64,000 bases of DNA from Tanypteryx hageni (GCA_028673005.1 CM054120.1:70977533-71041532), one strand, 5' to 3'. Positions 26,230 to 39,969 are shown, counted from the stretch's first letter. Program-made: numbers and translations. Notes: generated from the sequence alone by a model not told the origin.

Positions 26230-27478
26230 AACTGAGGCCATTCCGGTACATAGGTGAGGGCAATTTCAGCGTATATCCAGAGGCATCTCATCTTGGAAAT
26301 CCTACTCGTTGGTACGAAATCGAGGATGGTGCCATTTAGGATATCGTACAGTAGTGAGAGTGCTTTGTGCGGGTGAACCGAGCTGCAGGAGGTCCCTGGG
26401 CAAGAAGTACAGGGCGTGGTTTATACCTTGCCATACTGCCTTATTCCTGGATCTGATGTTTCGGTTTTTAGGTTAGGAGTGCTGAGAATATTGAGGGGAG
26501 GAGAGGGATAGCGTACATTCCCTTGAGCACTGGTCGCTTTAAAAAATATTCAACCTGAGGGAACGGAACCCACATTTATGGAAGAAAAGACAAAATCCAG
26601 AGTTGCCAAATTACGGGTGGGGTTTAAATTACATTGTAGAAATCCGAGGCCGTGAATGAAAATCTCGATGAAAAATTGATCTTGGCGATTGCTGCCGATA
26701 CCCTAGGTGGGAGATTCTCAGGCAGCGGATAGAGATTATAGTCTCCAAAAAGAATGTATCACATTTCCTAAAGTAAGGGTACGCAGCACAGAGTCAAAAT
26801 AATTTTCAAGGACTGATAAGTGGCTATCGGGGGGACGATAAAAAAAGCCCGTAAAAAGTTTATCCTTCCCCGAAGTAAAATTAGGATTAACTTCTGCACA
26901 AACCTCAGTCAAACTATTTCACAGGCGGTTTCCAAATCCATTCTGCTCTTTGCGTGCAGGGAGGAGTTTATAGCCTCGATAACACCACCGTCTCTGCCAA
27001 CACGATTGCGGCGAAAAATTTGATGGCTGCTTGAAAAGGAGAATTCACTATCACAGACACTCGGGTGTAGCTATGTCTCTGCAAGCGTGATAATGTGGAA
27101 ACTCGACAATTCACCAAAGTTTGAGGCAACATAGGAGATTTTGATTTCGACACTCCTTACGTTTTGATAGTACGCTCTGAAACTATTGGAATGCTGACAA
27201 AAATTGCGGCCGGGATTTACTTCCACGTCAACTGCAAGCAATAGTAGGAAACGGGATAATTTGAGGAGATGGCAGGGCAAAGCAGGAGCAGCGGACGGTG
27301 GCGCTGTCGGGCTCCCACGACGGATGGACCTCAGGGATATAGCCTATGAACTTGTGCTACTTACATCCTGCAAACCTCCTTCCACTTATCTCTCTGTTGA
27401 ACTCTTCACTCGCAGACAAATATTCATTCTCAGTGATGTGATATAAATTGTGGATAACAATCCAACCTGCTTGCTTCA
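26230..27478. repeat. Monomer 22, type C (variant with aacataggag)
   Basis: 2A core 27206-27229 ends NPGR. The base at 26343 differs from its partner monomer 15, a change after the block duplication. Confidence 0.9.
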
Positions 27479-28727
27479 AACTGAGGCCATTCCGATACAT
27501 AGGTGAGGGCAATTTCAGCGAATATCCAGAGGCACCTCGTCTTGGAAATCCTACGCGTTGGAACGAAATCGAGGATGGCGCCATTCAGGATCTCTTACAG
27601 TAGTGAGAATGCATTGTGCGGGTGAACCGAGCTGCAGGAGGTCCCTGGGCAAGAAGTACAGGGCGTGGTTTATAACTTGCCATACGGCCTTATTCCTGTA
27701 TCTGATGTGTCGGTTTGTAGGTTAGGAGTGCTGAGAATATTGAGGGGAGGAGAGGGATAGTGTACATTCCCTTGAGCACTGGTCGCTTTAAAAAATATTC
27801 AACCTGAGGAAACGGAACCCACATTGATGGAAGAAAAGACAAAATCCAGAGTTGCCAAATTAAGGGTGAGGTTTAACTTACATTGTAGAAATCCGAGGCC
27901 ATGAATGAAAATCTCGATGAAAAATTGATCTTGGCGATTGCTGCCGATACCCTAGGTGGGAGATTCTCAGGCAGCGGATAGAGATTATAGTCTCCAAAAA
28001 GAATGTATCACATTTCCTAAAGTAAGGGTACGCAGCACCGAGTCAAAATAATTTTCAAGGACTGATAAGTGGCTATCGGGGGGACGATAAAAAAAGCCCG
28101 TAAAAAGTTTATCCTTCCCCGAAGTAAAATTAGGATTAACTTCTGCACAAACCTCAGTCAAACGATTTCACAGGCGGTTTCCAAATCCATTCTGCCCTTT
28201 GCGGGCAGGGAGGAGTTTATAGCCTCGATAACACCACCGTCTCTGCCAACACGATTGCGGCGAAAAATTTGATGGCTGCTTGAAAGGGAGAATTCACTAT
28301 CACAGACACTCGGGTGTAGCTATGTCTCAGCAAGCGCGATAACCTGGAAACTCGACAATTCACCAAAGTTTGAGGCAACAGAGGAGATTTTGTTTTCGAC
28401 ACTCCTTACGTTTTGATGGTACACTCTGAAACTATTGGAATGCTGACAAAAATTGGGGCCGGGATTTACTTCCACGTCAACTGCGAGCAACAGTAGGAAA
28501 CGGGATAATTTGAGAAGATGGCAGGGCAAAGCAGGAGCAGCGGACGGTGGCGCTGTTGGGCTCCCACGACGGATGGACCTCGGGGATATAGCCTATGAAC
28601 TTGTGCTACTTCCATCCTGCAAACCTCCTTCCACTTATCTCTCTGTTGAACTCTTCATTTGCAGAAAAATATTCATTCTCAGTGATGTGATATAAATTGT
28701 GGATAACAATCCAGCCTGCTTGCTTCA
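27479..28727. repeat. Monomer 23, type B
   Basis: 2A core 28455-28478 DVEVNPGP. Has the gagaagatgg variant and a full B tail, so it represents the unrecombined parent of monomer 16's body. Confidence 0.9.
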
Positions 28728-29977
28728 AACTGAGGCCATTCCGGTACATAGGTGAGGGCAATTTCAGCGTATATCCAGAGGCATCTCATCTTGGAAATCC
28801 TACTCGTTGGAACGAAATCGAGGATGGTGCCATTTAGGATCTCGTACAGTAGTGAGAGTGCTTTGTGCGGGTGAACCGAGCTGCAGGAGGTCCCTGGGCA
28901 AGAAGTACAGGGCGTGGTTTATACCTTGCCATACTGCCTTATTCCTGGATCTGATGTTTCGGTTTTTAGGTTAGGAGTGCTGAGAATATTGAGGGGAGGA
29001 GAGGGATAGCGTACATTCCCTTGAGCACTGGTCGCTTTAAAAAAATATTCAACCTGAGGAAACGGAACCCACATTGATGGAGGAAAAGACAAAATCCAGA
29101 GTTGCCAAATTACGGGTGAGGTTTAAATTACATTGTAGAAATCCGAGGCCGTGAATGAAAATCTCGATGAAAAATTGATCTTGGCGATTGCTGCCGATAC
29201 CCTAGGTGGGAGATTCTCAGGCAGCGGATAGAGATTATAGTCTCCAAAAAGAATGTATCACATTTCCTAAAGTAAGGGTACGCAGCACAGAGTCAAAATA
29301 ATTTTCAAGGACTGATAAGTGGCTATCGGGGGGACGATAAAAAAAGCCCGTAAAAAGTTTATCCTTCCCCGAAGTAAAATTAGGATTAACTTCTGCACAA
29401 ACCTCAGTCAAACGATTTCACAGGCGGTTTCCAAATCCATTCTGCTCTTTGCGGGCAGGGAGGAGTTTATAGCCTCGATAACACCACCGTCTCTGCCAAC
29501 ACGATTGCGGTGAAAAATTTGATGGCTGCTTGAAAAGGAGAATTCACTATCACAGACACTCGGGTGTAGCTATGTCTCAGCAAGCGCGATAACGTGGAAA
29601 CTCGACAATTCACCAAAGTTTGAGGCAACATAGGAGATTTTGTTTTCGAAACTCCTTACGTTTTGATAGTACACTCTGAAACTATTGGAATGCTGACAAA
29701 ATTTGGGGCCGGGATTTATTTCCTCGTCAACTGCGAGCAACAGTAGGAAACGGGATAATTTGAGGAGATGGCAGGGCAAAGCAGGAGCAGCGGACGGTGG
29801 AGCTGTCGGGCTCCCACGATGGATGGACCTCGGGGATATAGCCTATGAACTTGTGCTACTTCCATCCTGCAAACCTCCTTCCACTTATCTCTCTGTCGAA
29901 CTCTTCATTTGCAGAAAAATATTCATTCTCAGTGATGTGATATAAATTGTGGATAACAATCCAACCTGCTTGCTTCA
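28728..29977. repeat. Monomer 24, type E
   Basis: 1,250 bp with the seven-A run; 2A core 29705-29728 DEEINPGP. Has gcagcacagagtc where monomer 6 has gcagcaccgagtc. Confidence 0.9.
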
Positions 29978-31226
29978 AACTGAGGCCATTCCGATACATA
30001 GGTGAGGGCAATTTCAGCGTATATCCAGAGGCATCTCATCTTGGAAATCCTACGCGTTGGAACGAAATCGAGGATGGCGCCATTCAGGATCTCGTACAGT
30101 AGTGAGAGTGCTTTGTGCGGGTGAACCGAGCTGCAGGAGGTCCCTGGGCAAGAAGTACAGGGCGTGGTTTATACCTTGCCATACGGCCTTATTCCTGTAT
30201 CTGATGTGTCGGTTTGTAGGTTAGGAGTGCTAAGAATATTGAGGGGAGGAGAGGGATAGCGTACATTCCCTTGAGCACTGGTCGCTTTAAAAAATATTCA
30301 ACCTGAGGAAACGGAACCCACATTGATGGAGGAAAAGACAAAATCCAGAGTTGCCAAATTACGGGTGAGGTTTAAATTACATTGTAGAAATCCGAGGCCG
30401 TGAATGAAAATCTCGATGAAAAATTGATCTTGGCGATTGCTGCCGATACCCTAGGTGGGAGATTCTCAGGCAGCGGATAGAGATTATAGTCTCCAAAAAG
30501 AATGTATCACATTTCCTAAAGTAAGGGTACGCAGCACAGAGTCAAAATAATTTTCAAGGACTGATAAGTGGCTATCGGGGGGACGATAAAAAAAGCCCGT
30601 AAAAAGTTTATCCTTCCCCGAAGTAAAATTAGGATTAACTTCTGCACAAACCTCAGTCAAACGATTTCACAGGCGGTTTCCAAATCCATTCTGCTCTTTG
30701 CGGGCAGGGAGGAGTTTATAGCCTCGATAACACCACCGTCTCTGCCAACACGATTGCGGTGAAAAATTTGATGGCTGCTTGAAAAGGAGAATTCACTATC
30801 ACAGACACTCGGGTGTAGCTATGTCTCAGCAAGCGCGATAACGTGGAAACTCGACAATTCACCAAAGTTTGAGGCAACATAGGAGATTTTGTTTTCGAAA
30901 CTCCTTACGTTTTGATAGTACACTCTGAAACTATTGGAATGCTGACAAAATTTGGGGCCGGGATTTATTTCCTCGTCAACTGCGAGCAACAGTAGGAAAC
31001 GGGATAATTTGAGGAGATGGCAGGGCAAAGCAGGAGCAGCGGACGGTGGAGCTGTCGGGCTCCCACGATGGATGGACCTCGGGGATATAGCCTATGAACT
31101 TGTGCTACTTCCATCCTGCAAACCTCCTTCCACTTATCTCTCTGTCGTACTCTTCATTTGCAGAAAAATATTCATTCTCAGTGATGTGATATAAATTGTG
31201 GATAACAATCCAACCTGCTTGCTTCA
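29978..31226. repeat. Monomer 25, mosaic C head/E body
   Basis: 2A core 30954-30977 DEEINPGP. The only E unit that directly follows another E. Private gctaagaata (about 30229) and ctgtcgtactc (about 31143). Confidence 0.88.
30217..30308. other. Exchange junction inside monomer 25 (C head to E body)
   Basis: The head matches C units (gtttgtagg, marker at 30216, and a six-A run), while from 30309 the body has E markers (gaggaaacgg, gatggagg, later DEEINPGP). If the A-run is trusted the interval shrinks to 30295-30308. Confidence 0.65.
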
Positions 31227-32475
31227 AACTGAGGCCATTCCGATACATAGGTGAGGGCAATTTCAGCGTATATCCAGAGGCATCTCATCTTGGAAATCCT
31301 ACGCGTTGGAACGAAATCGAGGATGGCGCCATTCAGGATCTCGTACAGTAGTGAGAGTGCTTTGTGCGGGTGAACCGAGCTGCAGGAGGTCCCTGGGCAA
31401 GAAGTACAGGGCGTGGTTTATACCTTGCCATACGGCCTTATTCCTGTATCTGATGTGTCGGTTTGTAGGTTAGGAGTGCTGAGAATATTGAGGGGAGGAG
31501 AGGGATAGCGTACATTCCCTTGAGCACTGGTCGCTTTAAAAAATATTCAACCTGAGGGAACGGAACCCACATTTATGGAAGAAAAGACAAAATCCAGAGT
31601 TGCCAAATTACGGGTGGGGTTTAAATTACATTGTAGAAATCCGAGGCCGTGAATGAAAATCTCGATGAAAAATTGATCTTGGCGATTGCTGCCGATACCC
31701 TAGGTGGGAGATTCTCAGGCAGCGGATAGAGATTATAGTCTCCAAAAAGAATGTATCACATTTCCTAAAGTAAGGGTACGCAGCACAGAGTCAAAATAAT
31801 TTTCAAGGACTGATAAGTGGCTATCGGGGGGACGATAAAAAAAGCCCGTAAAAAGTTTATCCTTCCCCGAAGTAAAATTAGGATTAACTTCTGCACAAAC
31901 CTCAGTCAAACTATTTCACAGGCGGTTTCCAAATCCATTCTGCTCTTTGCGTGCAGGGAGGAGTTTATAGCCTCGATAACACCACCGTCTCTGCCAACAC
32001 GATTGCGGCGAAAAATTTGATGGCTGCTTGAAAAGGAGAATTCACTATCACAGACACTCGGGTGTAGCTATGTCTCTGCAAGCGTGATAATGTGGAAACT
32101 CGACAATTCACCAAAGTTTGAGGCAACAGAGGAGATTTTGATTTCGACACTCCTTACGTTTTGATAGTACGCTCTGAAACTATTGGAATGCTGACAAAAA
32201 TTGCGGCCGGGATTTACTTCCACGTCAACTGCAAGCAATAGTAGGAAACGGGATAATTTGAGGAGATGGCAGGGCAAAGCAGGAGCAGCGGACGGTGGCG
32301 CTGTCGGGCTCCCACGACGGATGGACCTCAGGGATATAGCCTATGAACTTGTGCTACTTACATCCTGCAAACCTCCTTCCACTTATCTCTCTGTTGAACT
32401 CTTCACTCGCAGACAAATATTCATTCTCAGTGATGTGATATAAATTGTGGATAACAATCCAACCTGCTTGCTTCA
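31227..32475. repeat. Monomer 26, type C
   Basis: 2A core 32203-32226 ends NPGR. With 27-29 it repeats the C-A-B-E order of monomers 3-6. Confidence 0.9.
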
Positions 32476-33723
32476 AACTGAGGCCATTCCGATACATAGG
32501 TGAGGGCAATTTCAGCGAATATCCAGAGGCACCTCGTCTTGGAAATCCTACGCGTTGGAACGAAATCGAGGATGGCGCCATTCAGGATCTCTTACAGTAG
32601 TGAGAATGTTTTGTGCAGGTGAACCAAGCTGCAGGAGGTCCCTGGGCAAGAAGTACAGGGCATGGTTTATACCTTGCCATACGGCCTTATTCCTGGATCT
32701 GATGTGTCGGTTTTTAGGTTAGGAGTGCTGAGAATATTGAGGGGAGGAGAGGGATAGCGTACATTCCCTTGAGCACTGGTCGCTTTAAAAAATATTCAAC
32801 CTGAGGAAACGGAACCCACATTGATGGAAGAAAAGACAAAATCCAGAGTTGCCAAATTACGGGTGAGGTTTAAATTACATTGTAGAAATCCGAGGCCGTG
32901 AATGAAAATCTCGATGAAAAATTGATCTTGGCGATTGCTGCCGATACCCTAGGTGGGAGATTCTCAGGCAGCGGATAGAGATTATAGTCTCCAAAAAGAA
33001 TGTATCACATTTCCTAAAGTAAGGGTACGCAGCACCGAGTCAAAATAATTTTCAAGGACTGATAAGTGGCTATCGGGGGGACGATAATAAAAGCCCGTAA
33101 AAAGTTTATCCTTCCCCGAAGTAAAATTAGGATTAACTTCTGCACAAACCTCAGTCAAACTATTTCACAGGCGGTTTCCAAATCCATTCTGCTCTTTGCG
33201 GGCAGTGAGGAGTTTATAGCCTCGATAACACCACCGTCTCTGCCAACACGATTGCGGCGAAAAATTTGATGGCTGCTTGAAAAGGAGAATTCACTATCAC
33301 AGACACTCGGGTGTAGCTATGTCTCAGCAAGCGCGATAACCTGGAAACTCGACAATTCACCAAAGTTTACGCAACAGAGGGGATTTTGTTTTCGACACTC
33401 CTTACGTTTTGATAGTACACTCTGAGACTATTGGAATGCTGACAAAAATTGGGGCCGGGATTTACTTCCACGTCAACTGCGAGCAACAGTAGGAAACAGG
33501 ATAATTTGAGGAGATGGCAGGGCAAAGCAGGAGCAGCGGACGGTGGCGCTGTCGGGCTCCCACGACGGATGGACCTCAGGGATATAGCCTATGAACTTGT
33601 GCTACTTACATCCTGCAAACCTCCTTCCACTTATCTCTCTGTTGAACTCTTCACTCGCAGACAAATATTCATTCTCAGTGATGTGATATAAATTGTGGAT
33701 AACAATCCAACCTGCTTGCTTCA
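32476..33723. repeat. Monomer 27, type A
   Basis: 2A core 33451-33474 intact, A-type deletion present. The head has a private gtgcaggtgaacc. Confidence 0.9.
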
Positions 33724-34972
33724 AACTGAGGCCATTCCGATACATAGGTGAGGGCAATTTCAGCGAATATCCAGAGGCACCTCGTCTTGGAAATCCTACG
33801 CGTTGGAACGAAATCGAGGATGGCGCCATTCAGGATCTCTTACAGTAGTGAGAATGCATTGTGCGGGTGAACCGAGCTGCAGGAGGTCCCTGGGCAAGAA
33901 GTACAGGGCGTGGTTTATAACTTGCCATACGGCCTTATTCCTGTATCTGATGTGTCGGTTTGTAGGTTAGGAGTGCTGAGAATATTGAGGGGAGGAGAGG
34001 GATAGTGTACATTCCCTTGAGCACTGGTCGCTTTAAAAAATATTCAACCTGAGGAAACGGAACCCACATTGATGGAAGAAAAGACAAAATCCAGAGTTGC
34101 CAAATTAAGGGTGAGGTTTAACTTACATTGTAGAAATCCGAGGCCGTGAATGAAAATCTCGATGAAAAATTGATCTTGGCGATTGCTGCCGATACCCTAG
34201 GTGGGAGATTCTCAGGCAGCGGATAGAGATTATAGTCTCCAAAAAGAATGTATCACATTTCCTAAAGTAAGGGTACGCAGCACCGAGTCAAAATAATTTT
34301 CAAGGACTGATAAGTGGCTATCGGGGGGACGATAAAAAAAGCCCGTAAAAAGTTTATCCTTCCCCGAAGTAAAATTAGGATTAACTTCTGCACAAACCTC
34401 AGTCAAACGATTTCACAGGCGGTTTCCAAATCCATTCTGCCCTTTGCGGGCAGGGAGGAGTTTATAGCCTCGATAACACCACCGTCTCTGCCAACACGAT
34501 TGCGGCGAAAAATTTGATGGCTGCTTGAAAGGGAGAATTCACTATCACAGACACTCGGGTGTAGCTATGTCTCAGCAAGCGCGATAACCTGGAAACTCGA
34601 CAATTCACCAAAGTTTGAGGCAACAGAGGAGATTTTGTTTTCGACACTCCTTACGTTTTGATGGTACACTCTGAAACTATTGGAATGCTGACAAAAATTG
34701 GGGCCGGGATTTACTTCCACGTCAACTGCGAGCAACAGTAGGAAACGGGATAATTTGAGGAGATGGCAGGGCAAAGCAGGAGCAGCGGACGGTGGCGCTG
34801 TTGGGCTCCCACGACGGATGGACCTCGGGGATATAGCCTATGAACTTGTGCTACTTCCATCCTGCAAACCTCCTTCCACTTATCTCTCTGTTGAACTCTT
34901 CATTTGCAGAAAAATATTCATTCTCAGTGATGTGATATAAATTGTGGATAACAATCCAGCCTGCTTGCTTCA
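33724..34972. repeat. Monomer 28, type B
   Basis: 2A core 34700-34723 DVEVNPGP; ordinary B unit between A and E. Confidence 0.9.
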
Positions 34973-36222
34973 AACTGAGGCCATTCCGGTACATAGGTGA
35001 GGGCAATTTCAGCGTATATCCAGAGGCATCTCATCTTGGAAATCCTACTCGTTGGAACGAAATCGAGGATGGTGCCATTTAGGATCTCGTACAGTAGTGA
35101 GAGTGCTTTGTGCGGGTGAACCGAGCTGCAGGAGGTCCCTGGGCAAGAAGTACAGGGCGTGGTTTATACCTTGCCATACTGCCTTATTCCTGGATCTGAT
35201 GTTTCGGTTTTTAGGTTAGGAGTGCTGAGAATATTGAGGGGAGGAGAGGGATAGCGTACATTCCCTTGAGCACTGGTCGCTTTAAAAAAATATTCAACCT
35301 GAGGAAACGGAACCCACATTGATGGAGGAAAAGACAAAATCCAGAGTTGCCAAATTACGGGTGAGGATTAAATTACATTGTAGAAATCCGAGGCCGTGAA
35401 TGAAAATCTCGATGAAAAATTGATCTTGGCGATTGCTGCCGATACCCTAGGTGGGAGATTCTCAGGCAGCGGATAGAGATTATAGTCTCCAAAAAGAATG
35501 TATCACATTTCCTAAAGTAAGGGTACGCAGCACAGAGTCAAAATAATTTTCAAGGACTGATAAGTGGCTATCGGGGGGACGATAAAAAAAGCCCGTAAAA
35601 AGTTTATCCTTCCCCGAAGTAAAATTAGGATTAACTTCTGCACAAACCTCAGTCAAACGATTTCACAGGCGGTTTCCAAATCCATTCTGCTCTTTGCGGG
35701 CAGGGAGGAGTTTATAGCCTCGATAACACCACCGTCTCTGCCAACACGATTGCGGTGAAAAATTTGATGGCTGCTTGAAAAGGAGAATTCACTATCACAG
35801 ACACTCGGGTGTAGCTATGTCTCAGCAAGCGCGATAACGTGGAAACTCGACAATTCACCAAAGTTTGAGGCAACATAGGAGATTTTGTTTTCGAAACTCC
35901 TTACGTTTTGATAGTACACTCTGAAACTATTGGAATGCTGACAAAATTTGGGGCCGGGATTTATTTCCTCGTCAACTGCGAGCAACAGTAGGAAACGGGA
36001 TAATTTGAGGAGATGGCAGGGCAAAGCAGGAGCAGCGGACGGTGGAGCTGTCGGGCTCCCACGATGGATGGACCTCGGGGATATAGCCTATGAACTTGTG
36101 CTACTTCCATCCTGCAAACCTCCTTCCACTTATCTCTCTGTCGAACTCTTCATTTGCAGAAAAATATTCATTCTCAGTGATGTGATATAAATTGTGGATA
36201 ACAATCCAACCTGCTTGCTTCA
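34973..36222. repeat. Monomer 29, type E
   Basis: Seven-A run; 2A core 35950-35973 DEEINPGP. Private gaggattaaatt near 35365. Its tail leads into F, as does that of monomer 33. Confidence 0.9.
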
Positions 36223-37471
36223 AACTGAGGCCATTCCGATACATAGGTGAGGGCAATTTCAGCGTATATCCAGAGGCATCTCATCTTGGAAATCCTACGC
36301 GTTGGAACGAAATCGAGGATGGCGCCATTCAGGATCTCGTACAGTAGTGAGAGTGCTTTGTGCGGGTGAACCGAGCTGCAGGAGGTCCCTGGGGAAGAAG
36401 TACAGGGCGTGGTTTATACCTTGCCATACGGCCTTATTCCTGTATCTGATGTGTCGGTTTGTAGGTTAGGAGTGCTGAGAATATTGAGGGGAGGAGAGGG
36501 ATAGCGTACATTCCCTTGAGCACTGGTCGCTTTAAAAAATATTCAACCTGAGGGAACGGAACCCACATTTATGGAAGAAAAGACAAAATCCAGAGTTGCC
36601 AAATTACGGGTGGGGTTTAAATTACATTGTAGAAATCCGAGGCCGTGAATGAAAATCTCGATGAAAAATTGATCTTGGCGATTGCTGCCGATACCCTTGG
36701 TGGGAGATTCTCAGGCAGCGGATAGAGATTATAGTCTCCAAAAAGAATGTATCACATTTCCTAAAGTAAGGGTACGCTGCACCGAGTCAAAATAATTTTC
36801 AAGGACTGATAAGTGGCTATCGGGGGGACGATAAAAAAAGCCGGTAAAAAGTTTATCCTTCCCCGAAGTAAAATTAGGATTAACTTCTGCACAAACCTCA
36901 GTCAAACGATTTCACAGGCGGTTTCCAAATCCATTCTGCTCTTTGCGGGCAGGGAGGAGTTTATAGCCTCGATAACACCACCGTCTCTGCCAACACGATT
37001 GCGGCGAAAAATTTGATGGCTGCTTGAAAAGGAGAATTCACTATCACAGACACTCGGGTGTAGCTATGTCTCAGCAAGCGCGATAACGTGGAAAGTCGAC
37101 AATTCACCAAAGTTTGAGGCAACAGAGGAGATTTTGTTTTCGACACTCCTTACGTTTTGATAGTACGCTCTGAAACTATTGGAATGCTGACGAAATTTGT
37201 GGCCGGGATTTACTTCCACGTCAACTGCGAGCAACAGTAGGAAACGGGATAATTTGAGGAGATGGCAGGGCAAAGCAGGAGCAGCGAACGGTGGCGCTGT
37301 TGGGCTCCCACGACGGATGGACCTCGGGGATATAGCCTATGAACTTGTGCTACTTCGATCCTGCAAACCTCCTTCCACTTATCTCTCTGTTGAACTCTTC
37401 ATTTGCAGAAAAATATTCATTCTCAGTGATGTGATATAAATTGTGGATAACAATCCAACCTGCTTGCTTCA
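36223..37471. repeat. Monomer 30, type F
   Basis: 2A core 37199-37222 ends NPGH. Carries aaagccggtaaa at the YRPP segment and a private ctggggaagaag (about 36391). CCTAGG, otherwise common at this point of the unit, is lost (acccttggtg). Confidence 0.9.
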
Positions 37472-38720
37472 AACTGAGGCCATTCCGATACATAGGTGAG
37501 GGCAATTTCAGCGTATATCCAGAGGCATCTCATCTTGGAAATCCTACGCGTTGGAACGAAATCGAGGTAGGCGCCATTCAGGATCTCGTACAGTAGTGAG
37601 AGTGCTTTGTGCGGGTGAACCCAGCTGCAGGAGGTCCCTGGGCAAGAAGTTCAGGGCGTGGTTTATACCTTGCCATACTGCCTTATTCCTGGATCTGATG
37701 TGTCGGTTTTTAGGTTAGGAGTGCTGAGAATATTGAGGGGAGAAGAGGGATAGCGTACATTCCCTTGAGCACTGGTCGCTTTAAAAAATATTCAACCTGA
37801 GGAAACGGAACCCACATTGATGGAAGAAAAGACAAAATCCAGAGTTGCCAAATTAAGGGTGAGGTTTAAATTACATTGTAGAAATCCGAGGCCGTGAATG
37901 AAAATCTCGATGAAAAATTGATCTTGGCGATTGCTGCCGATACCCTAGGTGGGAGATTCTCAGGCAGCGGATAGAGATTATAGTCTCCAAAAAGAATGTA
38001 TCACATTTCCTAAAGTAAGGGTACGCAGCACCGAGTCAAAATAATTTTCAAGGACTGATAAGTGGCTATCGGGGGGACGATAAAAAAAGCCCGTAAAAAG
38101 TTTATCCTTCCCCGAAGTAAAATTAGGATTAACTTCTGCACAAACCTCAGTCAAACGATTTCACAGGCGGTTTCCAAATCCATTCTGCCCTTTGCGGGCA
38201 GGGAGGAGTTTATAGCCTCGATAACACCACCGTCTCTGCCAACACGATTGCGGCGAAAAATTTGATGGCTGCTTGAAAGGGAGAATTCACTATCACAGAC
38301 ACTCGGGTGTAGCTTTATCTCAGCAAGCGCGATAACCTGGAAACTCGACAATTCACCAAAGTTTGAGGCAACAGAGGAGATTTTGTTTTCGACACTCCTT
38401 ACGTTTTGGTGGTACACTCTGAAACTATTGGAATGCTGATAAAAATTGGGGCCGGGATTTACTTCCACGTCAACTGCGAGCAACAGTAGGAAACGGGATA
38501 ATTTGAGGAGATGGCAGGGCAAAGCAGGAGCAGCAGACGGTGGCGCTGTTGGGCTCCCACGACGGATGGACCTCGGGGATATAGCCTATGAACTTGTGCT
38601 ACTTCCATCCTGCAAACCTCCTTCCACTTATCTCTCTGTTGAACTCTTCATTTGCAGAAAAATATTCATTCTCAGTGATGTGATATAAATTGTGGATAAC
38701 AATCCAGCCTGCTTGCTTCA
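37472..38720. repeat. Monomer 31, type G
   Basis: 2A core 38448-38471 DVEVNPGP; TAG stop replaced, giving the 123-codon frame. Head has gaggtaggcgcc. Confidence 0.9.
38151..38522 (-). pseudogene. Longest open relic frame (123 codons), monomer 31
   Basis: Here the TAG stop after ALAE is replaced because two bases differ from other copies (38315 and 38317), so codons T-stop read as I-K. The frame then runs from the leader (residues 1-17) through the 2A core (18-25), Asn40 of QNVRS, catalytic-type Glu68, DSEF (77-80) and IFRRNR..GG (88-99) to a TGA at 38153-38151. The start is a TTG, with no in-frame ATG upstream, and the family's Trp after ET is absent, so this is still a fragment. YRPP and GDYNL lie beyond in other frames. 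The same form occurs only in monomer 35. Confidence 0.75.
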
Positions 38721-39969
38721 AACTGAGGCCATTCCGGTACATAGGTGAGGGCAATTTCAGCGTATATCCAGAGGCATCTCATCTTGGAAATCCTACTCGT
38801 TGGAACGAAATCGAGGATGGCGCCATTTAGGATCTCGTACAGTAGTGAGAGTGCTTTGTGCGGGTGAACCGAGCTGCAGGAGGTCCCTGGGCAAGAAGTA
38901 CAGGGCGTGGTTTATACCTTGCCATACTGCCTTATTCCTGGATCTGATGTGTCGGTTTTTAGGTTAGGAGTGCTGAGAATATTGAGGGGAGGAGAGGGAT
39001 AGCGTACATTCCCTTGAGCACTGGTCGCTTTAAAAAATATTCAACCTGAGGAAACGGAACCCACATTGATGGAGGAAAAGACAAAATCCAGAGTTGCCAA
39101 ATTACGGGTGAGGTTTAAATTACATTGTAGAAATCCGAGGCCGTGAATGAAAATCTCGATGAAAAATTGATCTTGGCGATTGCTGCAGATACCCTAGGTG
39201 GGAGATTCTCAGGCAGCGGATAGAGATTATAGTCTCCAAAAAGAATGTATCACATTTCCTAAAGTTTAGGTACGCTGCACAGAGTCAAAATAATTTTCAA
39301 GGACTGATAAGTGGCTATCGGGGGGACGATAAAAAAAGCCCGTAAAAAGTTTATCCTTCCCCGAAGTAAAATTAGGATTAACTTCTGCACAAACCTCAGT
39401 CAAACGATTTCACAGGCGGTTTCCAAATCCATTCTGCTCTTTGCGGGCAGGGAGGAGTTTATAGCCTCGATAACACCACCGTCTCTGCCAACACGATTGC
39501 GGTGAAAAATTTGATGGCTGCTTGAAAGGGAGAATTCACTATCACAGACACTCGGGTGTAGCTATGTCTCAGCAAGCGCGATAACGTGGAAACTCGACAA
39601 TTCACCAAAGTTTGAGGCAACATAGGAGATTTTGTTTTTGAAACTCCTTACGTTTTGATAGTACACTCTGAAACTATTGGAATGCTGACAAAATTTGGGG
39701 CCGGGATTTACTTCCTCGTCAACTGCGAGCAACAGTAGGAAACGGGATAATTTGAGGAGATGGCAGGGCAAAGCAGGAGCAGCGGACGGTGGCGCTGTTG
39801 GGCTCCCACGACGGATGGACCTCGGGGATATAGCCTATGAACTTGTGCTACTTCCATCCTGCAAACCTCCTTCCACTTATCTCTCTGTTGAACTCTTCAC
39901 TCGCAGACAAATATTCATTCTCAGTGATGTGATATAAATTGTGGATAACAATCCAACCTGCTTGCTTCA
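38721..39969. repeat. Monomer 32, type H
   Basis: 2A core 39697-39720 DEEVNPGP, an intermediate between E and the consensus. Tail switches to the ttcactcgcag form typical of A and C units. Confidence 0.88.

Larger units (their letters stand above)
19904..28646. repeat. 7-unit higher-order block, copy 2 (about 8,743 bp)
   Basis: Monomers 17-23 repeat monomers 10-16 in order and in almost every base I compared. One later difference is at 26343 (a) against 17600 (c). The last unit, monomer 23, keeps a full B tail where monomer 16 switches to an E tail. Confidence 0.85.
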
